From positions 1 to 23,067 of the forward strand of contig JAYMTF010001497.1 in assembly GCA_036897485.1 (NCBI GenBank): a stretch of 23,067 nt of DNA, in the 5' to 3' direction. This DNA is from Pelargonium nanum. Lineage: Eukaryota; Streptophyta; Magnoliopsida; Geraniales; Geraniaceae. The notes under the pieces are model-generated. The model ran no database searches. It was given only the letters and a program-made list of their open reading frames with translations, and was not told the DNA's origin. The position numbers and the translations under genes were made by a program. Below are positions 7,577 to 19,500 of the stretch, piece by piece (within the stretch, counting starts at the first letter, position 1; each line of letters opens with the position of its first letter).

Positions 7577-10500
7577 TCAGAAATAAATAGACAGCTTCTG
7601 ATCTATCATGTCCTGCAATATGTTACACTGCTCCAACAACTTGCTTAGCTTTTCAGTTTCTTGGGTACCCACACTTACATTATTATTGAAACAATTATTA
7701 ACTACATAAGAAGCATTATTTTTCACTCCCTCTATTGACTTGCTTTCATCATTATTACCACAGTTAGTGTCATCATCAACATTTCTGGTAAGAGCAAGAG
7801 GAGCCTCCGCCGTCGCCGCCAAATCTTCATTGTGTGAATAAATAGGGCTGCAGCAGCTGACCTCAACCATTTCATCCAAACCAGGCTGATTGAAGTGATG
7901 TAGGGATGAGAAGCTACCTTGGCCTTGGGATCCCAACTTATCAGTAGGGAACCCAAGAGACATGGATGCACCAACTCGTTCCTCGAAAACATAAGCCGAT
8001 GACAAGTCCCCGCTTGAAAAAGAGGCTAATCGCCAATTGTAAATCCTTCTAAAAATCTTTACCCAACTAGGAACAATATAGTAGGTTGAGTTGCGAAGCT
8101 CCAGTCGAGCACTCTTTTGTAACATCACGGATGCCTCGTTTTTAGCTAGTGCAAATCCCATCATATTAGTAGTTTCTGTTAGGTATCTGATTAAGCAATT
8201 TTCAAGTTCTAGTCGCTGGTTCTCGATCTCATTGCCCCCATTAGAACCTCTATTCAACCAGGATATGTTGGGGAAGTTTGGGAGTTTACAGTCATTTAAT
8301 GCGCACATAAGGGGCTCAACTCTTGCTGCATGGCTCCATCCTATGCTTGGCAAGTACAAATTTGCGACCCTACGCTCATCACTGAACTCATCTAGCAGAT
8401 CTACCTCAGGACAAGGCCAACAGGTAGCATTTGCCTTGGCAGCACCATCAACTTCCAACTTTGATTGATCCAAAGCTGCATTGAAGGCAGAAATACAATG
8501 CTCAGGACAAATATCATTGTCACGCATCTCATCAAGCAATTCCAGTAACGAATTCAAGTGTGCGAAGATCAACGAACGTGTTTTGACACAATCAAGAGAG
8601 GGTTGAGGTGGTGACTCCCCTGCCAGCCACTGTAGTCCCTCTCTCAATCGATCATCACTGAAAAACCCATCAGACTGTTCCATCAACTGATTTCCAACAA
8701 GATGCACCACCATGTAACTGCTTACTCGTGACTTGTCAATTTCATGGACCCCCAAATTATTGACAATGTTGGAAGAGGGATCTGAAACATCTTCACAGTG
8801 AGAGCTACTTAATATTAGAAGGGCCAAGCAGGATCCAGGAGGCAACGACATTACAAGGTTATGGAGTTGGATCTTTTGAAGCTCCCATGGCAGGTGTTCA
8901 GATACAAGAAACAACACTCCACTTGCACCAGATACCGTCTCATTTAAGTCGTCAAACTTTGCATCCTTTACGACTGACAAGCAGCAAGTGTGATCAGCAT
9001 CAGATGAGCTAGGAATCCATTTCTTCCATAAAGAGAGGTCAGGAGATGAGATAACCAGATCATCATCATCTATGTTGGCAGGCATGAGCTTTGAATGTAA
9101 CCATGGCCCAGCAGCCATATGGGCAACTTGGCAGCTATTTTGCACTTCTTCTAGATTGTTCATTTGAGAACACACAACAAGTTTCCAGCATAGACATCTA
9201 GCATCTGGATTTCTTTTGCTCAGTACGCTGGCTACCACATCAGAAACATTCAGCCTTGAACATGATCTTTCATGCTTTTTGTATCTTTCTCTCATAACAT
9301 GATCGATGTCAAACTCGCCAACAATATTGAGTTGCTACACAAGCAGAAAAGGAAATGAGAAACTCAAACAAATAGCTCTTCATCTATTAAAGTTAGGCAG
9401 TTTGCTTTCAAGCAATATCACAATCTACTCTTCCTCCAACACTGATATTTAATTATCTACTATAATATAACAATGTTGTGCAGTCAACATGCTATTTAAA
9501 AGACACCAATCGCTTCGTCAATTTTGGCTTCGCAGAATCTTACTCGCCTAAAAAAGGATGTTTTGATGCTTAAAACAAATAGAGTAGAAAAATAGTGGAC
9601 GGGAATTTTTTGCCACAGAAATTTTCAACAGAATGCTTAACAATGCCAAATACATTAACATACCCACTTTTCCTTATTGGGAAGAGATAAAGAGATGTTT
9701 CATGTAGTTTTCTTTATTGGGTAATAAAACTCACTAAAGAAAGGAAGTGTATAACCCAAGTATATAGGAACTACACAGGACCCATTTCCAGAGAACAACT
9801 CAAGGATATTTTCTTATATGATGCAAAAGTAGGTTTCATGTTACTGCAAACTATCTGAACTTAAACTGTTTAGAGGTGGAGGTATGGTATCTCCTCCATA
9901 GTAGAAAAGGAAAGGAAGAGAAAGATATAGGGGCAAAAAAAGAGAGAGTTTTGAGCTAGTAATGGGTAGACAAGCCTTACAAATGCACACGCGAAGAGAG
10001 AGAGAGAGACTTTGTATTATGTTCAGACAGAACAGGATGAACTGGAAATCATAAAAGTTAATAATAATGAAAGGAAACTTACATCTTTGCTCAGACGAAT
10101 TGGGGGGCCCAACGATAATGAATTTAATGCAGCATTTGCTGCTAATTGCCTCTGCTCCCGCAGCTCCCTTTGCCTTGAGGAACGCCGTTTCCATAATCTG
10201 AGAACAGGTAAAATGCAACAATGTGTGACAAATATAAGACAGCTCTAACAACTAACAGCAAAAGCAGTAGAAAGAGCTACAAAACCTTAAGATCAACTTG
10301 AGTTTTGCCTCAACAACTTCTTCATCTTGATTTTCCATGCACTCATCATCATCATCATTTATTATGGCAGCACCTTTATCTTTAATGTTACTACCAGCCA
10401 AACTCAAAGGTGCTGAACTCTCAACAGAGAAATTGATTTGAGCATTAGGAGATATATCTTGCTGAGTTTTCCTTGGCACAATATTTGATGGGGATATATC

Positions 10501-13500
10501 TTGTTGAGTTGTCCTCAACACAATCTTTGACGGAGATGTATCTTGCTGAGTTGTACTCATCACTATTTGCGATGGTATTTCTTCCTTGCCAAAATGCATA
10601 ATCTCTGAAGACTTTTTGAAAAGAACGTCTACATTTGGTTTCTCAACTGTTTTAGCTTTGGCTGGCTGGAACACTGGGGAGGAACGAGGAAAGGAAAAAT
10701 CCCATTGCAAATTACTCACACCAGCCATCTGACGGTCAGCTTTACTCTGCTGACCAATTACTGTGGTTCCAAACACTGGTTGCACTTGGCTGCCACCTTT
10801 AGGAGATGCACGAGTCTCAAAATCTTTCATTTCTTCATCAACGCAGACATAACTATCCCTTTCAACAGATACAGAAGTTTTCTGGTCAGGATTACAAATC
10901 TCATCCAAATTAATTTCTTGATCTTCCTCTGTAGGAAGAGATGCTACTAGACAAGCAGCTAAAACATCATCGGCAATGCATCTTGACTTTTTCAGATGAA
11001 CAAGTTTTGAACACTTGGTAGGATAGTCTGTGTCCACATTGATAAATGGTCCTTCCTTCACTATATACGGTTCTTCATATTCCTTTACTACAAATCCATG
11101 ATACTCTAGAAGGCTTTCAATGTCCTCTTCCTGGTTTACATATCCAAAAAAGGCAAATAATTGTACCAAACCGGAATTTTTTTTATACAATTTGAATAAA
11201 ATAAATTTGTGTCAGGCAACAAAGAGTACCTCCATCCCAAGCCAATTAGCAACATGGGAAACAGGGAGTCCTTGATTAATCTGCACACCGCAATGTAAAG
11301 AAGCAAGTGCCTGGGTTCGTAACTGATCAAAAGAGCATAACAAGTTAGATACAATTGCAAGTGTGTGCATGTACAAACAATTCCCAAACTAAAACAGAGT
11401 GAAAGGGGAAAAAACAGATAATTGGCACAAAAAAGTGAACCTCCTGATATCTGCGCCTTTTTTGTTTTATAGAAGAAATGAAGCTAAACATTCAAGAGGC
11501 AGCTCAAGTACATGGCACTTTACAAGAAAACCCCTAATACAAGTAACGCTCCTAAGAAAACAAATGATAGTTTCTATGTAAGCACCCCTCTTAGGAGGAC
11601 ATTTCCCAAACATTGGTGGATTAGCAGTCACATCCCCAATGTTAATAAATTGATATTAGTTGTTATAGACATATTATGACTTATCTACAACATGGGAAAC
11701 CAAGGTTTCAAGGATTTTGCAGTCTAGAAGTCCTTTTATGAGCTATGGCCCAGAATAGCTGACACGATCTCAATAACATGTCTTGGAGTCAAAGTTAGAA
11801 TGATGAGAATGCAGGAATGATCCCATGCCAAAAAATGGTATAATCAGCGTATGAGCAGTATTAGATATCGGCTCCTTGTTTTGGGTATAGCCTAAGTCTC
11901 ATGCACTACACACCTTTTGCACATAACTATATTGTACTTCAAAGCGCAACAAATAAATATCAACTCTCAATAATTTGCACTGTTAATGACACCTTTAAAT
12001 GACCATAATGCCATTACTTTTAAAGATATATATTCTGTTAATCTCCTACTTCACTTCCTTTATGGTCTTCAGTTTTTAGTTTGAAATCAAACTTTCATTT
12101 GTTGGCCATTCATTTTAATATTTCTAGTTAAACATAATTATTTACTGAGCATGCTATTTCATGATTGGCCAGTATTATGTACTTTGAGAAAATTGTTAGA
12201 TCTAAATGTATTTAATGAGGCTCCATAATTAATGGAATTGGAAATACAACTTCAAATCCTAATTTGGGCTCTACATTTGCAAGGAATTTGAGGAAGAAAA
12301 AACCTTGGTAGTGTTACATTTGGTAGCAAGAACAGTACAAGCTATAATATTTCCGGCGACGAAAACTTTCTTGTAAAAGCACTAAAATCTTAGTCATTCT
12401 CATACCTTGGAGAAGTGAGCATGCATTAGGCATGCTTGCAGGTACGTTGCTTTCCTTGCAAGCCGAAAGAAGGCAATGAAATTACCAGTTCTGCAAGCTC
12501 TGTAAAAGTAAAAGGATCTGGGTAAGTATCAAGTTTAGTGCTAAAAGTAAAACATATAAATAAAGGGCAGTAATAACCTTGCTACATCACGAGCAAATAG
12601 CACATCTGACGTTTGTCGTATCTCGGGAGTCATCTTTGCAAGATCAAGTGAGAGCTCCGCAGGTTCAACCTGGAAGGAACCAGGTACTTCTAAGGGTTTT
12701 GTAAATGGAACCTATGTAATCTGATTGGCATTGTGGATTACTTACTTTGTACCCAGGATGCTTGTCCAGTTTGAGAAGTGCATAATAACCTCTGAACTCT
12801 TTTTCTGTAGGGACATTTATTCCTTTCTTCCTGTGATCATCATACATTTGGAATAACTCAACAGAAGTTTTGTTCATCTGTTCAATGTTGAGATGCGCAT
12901 CAAATCCCTCGGAAAATCCCTCTCCCTTGGTATACTCACATAGTTCATGCATGGCTATTATGTGAAGTCTTATCTGAAACCAACATAAGGGAACACACCC
13001 AATTTAGTCTGGAGAATAACAAACATACTTTGAATGCATCACCCATCATTGCATACAAATTGGTATTTTTAATTTTAAGTTATGTTCAGCAGTGATTCAA
13101 GTAGCATCATCATCATCATATTACTATACAAATTGATATTTTCAATTTTAAGTTATGTTCAGCAATGATTCAAGTAGCATTCTTATTATCATATTACTAT
13201 AAAAGGATTACAGGTACTGAAAGGACTAACCATTTGTTCCAGCATGGTAATAGCCCCACGATTAAAAATGTGCTGCATCCTCAAGTCCATACGAATTGCC
13301 CTCATCCTATCCCACAAGAAATTATACAAGCCAAGAAACTTGTCATTGTAAGGCTGATCTAGCAAGTTCAGTAGATAATCAATAGTCTTTTGCAGGATCG
13401 GCATGGGCCTTATCAAGCTTGCTTCTCTCTCTGCAGTTCTGGTATACTGCATAAAATTAATAAAGGAATCTCTCATACTTTATCTGATAAAATAAGTTCG

Positions 13501-16500
13501 ATTTAATAGCTCAAAGGAAAACCCAAAGTATAACAAGAGCTACCTTCTTAATGGCAAGGGATTTACTGGTTTGATTCCTGTCCCCATCAATGCGTTCATA
13601 CTGATCGAGATCCCCTTTCCTTTCTCGTTCAGCTCTTTCTGACTCTGAAGGATAAGCAATATTCTCACTTTAAAGAACTTCCAATTTTAAATATTTAAAA
13701 TACCATACACAAAAAGAAAAAAAAGGTCAGTCATTATCTTTAAAAACTAAAATTAGGAGTCAAAGTTTTATAAGTAGTGTCAATTAACTTTACTTTAGCT
13801 TCCAGTAAATATTAGTTCTGCGCAGGTACTGAGATGAATGTGCATGCAGATAGAGTAGCAGACCGAAGACCTCTTTGGTTCTGTTCTCAAATAATAGAAG
13901 TCTGTTCTTGAAAACGAAAACAACAGAAGATCACATGATTTAATGTGACAGGCTTTTGCTCACAGCAACAGGAAAAAGTAAAACAGCATTTTGCAAGCAT
14001 GCTTTCCCAAAGTTTTTCCCGAACATAGCTTGTCCCGAGAACATTGGGAGCATAGCTTAAAAAAACTCTTTGATATTATAGTTCATTTACCATAACAAAA
14101 TATGTCGTAAATAAAATTCTCAAAGTTGTCCCCTGAAAATAAGTTATGGACCTTTCCTAAGCACAGAACCAACCAAACAAGCAAAAGTGCAAGATTATTT
14201 TCATTTGACTGCAATATGAGATAGGACAGCACCATGACCTTCACGGTCTAGTTGATTAACTAGTTCAGAGACGATTTCAAAAATAAAAAATAAATAAATA
14301 AACTAGTTCAGAGACATACCAGGACACATGTCTGGACACAAGCCAGTAATAACATTGGATAACTCCATGCCTTCATTATCAGCATTGTCATTGCTGAAAT
14401 CTCCTGCAGCATCAGAAGAAAATTCTGCAACAGGTTTTCCCCTGTCCATCATTGACCGACCAGACCTAATTGTAGACACGTTTTGGTCTGCAATATCAGA
14501 ACTGTTCTGTACTGTTTCACTTAATTCTGTCTTGAAGCGCTGCAATCGCTTTGCCTTGGCTTGCATTTCTCTGCAAATTCAATGGAAATTAATGACAATA
14601 AGATAAGCTTCATCGTCAAAATACAGGAATGGAAAAGAATGGGTAGATTAACTAATATTTAACCATACACATACAGTACCATCTTGAAAGGAATTGGAGC
14701 TTTACCGTTCAGTATCATCTTGAGAGGAATTTCCTTGCCAACTCTGCTCGGCCGAAAGTAAAGGAGGTGACCTTGTTCTTTTGGGAAGTGAAGAGCTGGC
14801 AGGCTTGGTTGCGGCAGGTTCCACATCAAATTTGTGCAGAGATTGCAATGATCTCCGATGACTTTGAGAATTAGAACTGGGGAGATTAGACCGAGTACTC
14901 AATTTAGGAGGAGATACAGAAGGCCTGACAAGTGAAGCAAATAGCATGAACAATGAGAAAAAGGGAGAGAAACGGAAACATCAGGTCATAACTAAAAACT
15001 AATGCAAGAGAATATGTGTTGTGTGCAGCAGTGTGCTTCAGTTTTCAAGCACAGATTCCCATTAGAACCTCGTGCAATCACGGACCGTTTCAGTTGTACA
15101 GTTTACGAGGGTTTGCTTGTCTAAACAAGATCATAGACTTTTTGAACCTCTAGCCAAATTGTCTTCCCCTTCCTGTTCAATATATTTTTTACTTCAAAGT
15201 TATGCTCTAAGATTTTGACAGCCTAATAATGAAAAAATATATTGAAATAAAACAAAGACATTTTTTAAAATTTTCCAGGCTTATGTGCCATGAAGTAAAA
15301 TTGGTTTTACTGGAAAAAAATATTCTGCTGGTTCTTGTTTAAGAATTAACAGCAAACAGATTATAGAAATTTACAAACTCAATATAAATTGCATCCAACA
15401 ATCATCACTCCCACCTTCCCTGCACATAATACAGACTAATACAGATAATTGTTGAACAAATTTTGTGATCCTCCTCCCTTGTCCTGTTCCTTCATTACAT
15501 CCTTGGGCTATCATCAATATGTTTTAGGTTTATTTACCAACACTTCACTAGCCCTCATGATGTGCTAATTGCTTTTTGTCTTCTTTCTTGACGTATAGTT
15601 CTCAGTAAACTAGTTATTGATCCTGAATGAACAAACTACATCAACTAAAATGCTGACAACCACCTTTAATAAGACTAACTTTAACTCTCAGGCTATTTAA
15701 CCCTTTGTAAAAAGATATGGAGTCATCCTGAGAGTCTGCTAATGGTCCAGAGGTTACCAAGTATTATTATTACGATCTACACTTAGGTTCATCCAGGATT
15801 CCAAACACAAGGCATCACCTACTGAAAGCCACTCAACACACTAGCCAGGTACATTTATTGAAACTTGAAAGATTATTCAATGAAAAGTTGAGGTAGCGCC
15901 AATTGAAGATAAGACGTAGGCGAATAGTTTAAGGTAGTTTGGACATGTGGAGCACAGGAAGATTAGAGACCCCATGATGAAAGGTTCACTTAGGAGAAAC
16001 TATAAGTGGTAAGGGCAGGCCTAAGTTAGCGTGGAAAGTAGTGAGAGAAGATATGAGAGCACATGGCTTAGCAGAGGAGATAGTATTAGATAGGATAGAG
16101 TGGAGGAGGAGGAGAATACAAGTAAGAGATCCCAAAGAGCTTTGCAAAAGGTTTCATGTAACCAACCCCAACATTGTTTGAGAAACGGCATGATTGTTGT
16201 TGCTGGACAAGGTCACTGCAGTAGGGTTTTATAGTTCTGCTTTCTGTCTATGTATGTTTTCTTAAAATAAGTCCAAGTATGTTGGGTTGAATTTTATTAC
16301 AGTTTTTTTATTGAACATTCCCAAATCCCATAAATTGTTATCCTCAAATCATACACTGAAGAAGCTACTCAAGCTGAACAGAATTAGTGTTCAGACTTTG
16401 AACAATAATTGGGGCCTTTAATCAGTCAGATTCTGAAGAAACAACACTGTAGATCATTGAACTCTAAACTTCGGATACAACTTAAACTGGACAGAATTTA

Positions 16501-19500
16501 CTTTGCATCGTTCACCACCTGAGAAGAATAACTTGGTTATTGGGCCTTCAGATTCCTAATTTATTTTGGATATGATTTTAATCTAACATAATGTCTTTAA
16601 ATTTAGTAGTTAGATCTACGAAACTGTTCTCTATTCATCTTGTGCAAGAAAACTAAAATTACTTTACAAAAAGTATGAGACTCAATCCACTAGGTTGTCT
16701 ACTTGTATCCCCAAAAGATCTAAATGAATGTGGCCTTGAAATACATAAAAATACAAAAATAGAAGCACAAAATTTTCAATCCATTTTCATCCTCTGAGGA
16801 AATACATTTACATGCAACAAAGAGCTGTGCCAGAGTAAAGGTAACAGGACAGTAATTTTAAGGTAGCATTTGGATTAAAAGTTTCTAAATGGGAATGGGA
16901 ATGGGAATGAGAATCTCATACTATAACCATTTTCATGACCTAAAAATCTTAATCCAAATATGATGAGAATTTCATACTCAACAAAAACTCTATTCCAAAC
17001 GCTACCTAAGAATATACTAATATTTCTCTATTTTACCTCTTGGTGTCATCTTGAGAAGATTGTGAATATCCATGGAATCCATTCACAGGTTGCATAGGGG
17101 GAGATCTGTTACGTTTTTGGCCATGGAGGTCAGCAGGCTGATTCAAAGAACTCATCCTAGAATCATAAGAACTTCCAGAAGATGACACCATAGACAGATT
17201 TTCATGAGCCACCAAGTCGGAGTTATTGCCTGGCAACTTTGGGCGGCCACCCCATGCAGAAGATACAACAGGCCTAGAAGTCCAATAAAACAGTCATATG
17301 GAGATGTGGCAGATAATTTGACAGTATTATTTAAAGTGAGCCATGTTGTAAAGTGCTATAGGAAGACAAGTATATGTTTGACCTTAAGTAGATGACCTTA
17401 ACAATACAATAACTGAATAATCTGGTGGGAATAGGCAGGAACAAAAGGGCTACGAATTGTAGAGAGATGATTAACTAGAGTGGATGTTTTGCAAGTAACT
17501 ACTTGCATTATCAGCAATTCCAAATTATCACTAGATTGAAAAGATTTCAACTGTTTGGAATTTTAATTGAATACTTTACAAAAAATAATTCACCATCCAG
17601 AAAGTGTGAGTACTGGCGTGAAAATTTTATACATAAAAAAACATCCAATTGTTGTTATGCCATAGTTATTTAATAAGAAAGATGTATGAACTAGCCTATT
17701 ATTTGGCAATCATGTCTATGACACAGTGTGAAGAAGAATAATGTAAGACCTACCGCCGAGCTTCACCCAAAGGAGGAAAATGCTTGTCAAAATGGTTGTT
17801 CACAAATGCTGCAGGAGGTGATTGTGTTATTTGTGAACCTGAGTGATTGTGATTGTTAACTAGCATATCTGAGTGCCTAACCAGTCAAGCAAAGAATGCA
17901 AAAAGGAGTTAGAGAACATGAAATAATACACTGACAAAAGAAGATAAAAAAAGACATGACTAATGTCACCATAAAAGAAAAAATGGTAAAATACTAAAAA
18001 AATGAAGAGAAAATTGATTAAACATAAAACCTACCGTTGAGCTTCACCAAAAGAACTATGTTTTTCAACATAATAATTGTTTTCCGAAACAAAAGGAGAT
18101 GGTTGTGCTCTCAGCGGAAAAATAGGACTCTGGTTCACATCACCTGCAATTGGGTGGCTGCCCAATCATGTAAAAAATAGCTAGAATAAGTACTATAAGA
18201 ACAAAGCACAAAATGACAGAATGGTCAAGTATTTGTAACAACAAATACTTGCTAGCTTCATGAAATAATACGGGATTATTTTCTATATTTTGTAACAGAC
18301 ACTACATAACTACATAAGTAGCCAAAATTACAGGTTAATTTTGTTAAAGTGATGGGTACAAGAGTCCCACGTTGGAAAAATATAAAATGGATAAGCTACA
18401 TATAAAGGTGGAAGTCAAACTCTACTAACAAGGTTGACTTACTTTTTTAGTAGTGGAAGTTCAAGTCTTGAACTTAGCACATTATTAAAACTAAACCTGG
18501 ATAGTGGCACTATCGAGTAAACTCCTCTTGTGGTCTTCAATCTCCATGCAATGGGCAGTGGCCCATATATAGAAAGAAAATGCCTACATGTGAGGGGCTA
18601 TGTTGCACGAACACTCATCTTCTCAACGTGCATGTAACTGATATGTATCATACACTTGGACACTCTACGGATATGTGTCCCTCCAATATTTTAATTATGT
18701 TTTTAAGAGGACATGTGTCAGACACCTTACATATCCCCATTTTTTTCTAAAAATAAATTGATTGGACGAGTTCGACACCTAAAACACATTGACGAGCATG
18801 AATGGATGGAACTTATATGAACTAATGTAAGAAAATAATAAATATCATTTGTTATTATTGAACGTATTCTTCGCATATCGAGTCTATGGTATTATAAAAA
18901 TTGTGTGTCACCATATCCGTGTTGTGTCGTGTCCCATATCCATGTCTATATAAGTCAGAGTACTTCAAAATATTTTTTACAAGCATATTGCAGTCCTAAA
19001 ATATAAAGAGTTAATATTTATTTAGAATAAGGCATTTTTTTGTGATTATGCCTCCTTTTTCCCTTCTTCTCTCTCTTTCTCTATAAAATATTTGTGTTTC
19101 ATCGTCTCAAACACTAATTTATACATTTCTTAGGTAAATTTTTCAATATTTTCTGTTCTTACTCTCTAGTTTCGAATAATGAACAGTAATCATACTTTCA
19201 TATTGCAAAATTAAATTATTACTTTTACACTAAAGACACATTTCATTTTATGCTTTGGCGGTGCACCAATGGAATTATAACTTAATACAAATAGTAAATG
19301 TGTTGTTTTATTTATTTCTTAGTAACTAGTGACGATTTAAGTGGAGTTTTTAACCTATAATTTAAAATTTTGATAATTTTGAACCGTAAGTACCAATCCA
19401 CATAGCTGTTCCTAGGCTTTTCGAGAAATAGAAGTACGGTCATATCAGGTACTCATAAAGGGAATTCGTACCAGTACTTGTTGTGCTTCATAACTTAATA

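Larger units (their letters stand above)
10286..14570 (-). other. SAC3/GANP core domain exons (9-16)
   Basis: Exon 9 ends in the signature GLCPDMCP, split by the intron before the Glu that follows. Exons 10-12 carry SERAERERK, YTRTAEREASLIRPM, LDQPY and the helical repeats. Exons 13-14 carry ARACRTGNFIAFFRLARKA, and exon 15 plus the start of exon 16 carry the winged-helix part (VANWLGME, LLEYHGF, GPFINVDTDYPTKCSKL). This is the PCI-like fold that contacts THP1 and DSS1 in TREX-2. Introns here are mostly short (76-257 bp), apart from 675 bp between exons 9 and 10 and 1083 bp between exons 14 and 15. The domain looks intact. Confidence 0.9.
14925..17036 (-). other. SAC3B intron 7 (2.1 kb, with a LINE remnant and a MITE)
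   Basis: The intron between exons 7 and 8 contains the LINE tail at 15884-16204 and the MITE at 16862-17006. The other stretches (14925-15880 and 16205-16860) are AT-rich and show no recognised gene, RNA or further element. Confidence 0.75.

Noticed and set aside
8091..8468. 125-codon frame on the + strand
   Set aside because: It is antisense to SAC3B exon 18, with no recognisable protein. It is a shadow of the coding frame.
7577..9295. Independent 572-residue gene starting at 9295
   Set aside because: The frame is continuous with the preceding exon 17 through the acceptor at 9335, and the joined sequence matches the SAC3B order.
11136..11387. 83-codon frame on the - strand
   Set aside because: It overlaps exon 15 in the wrong frame and includes intron sequence. 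The exon in its true phase fits the SAC3 domain.
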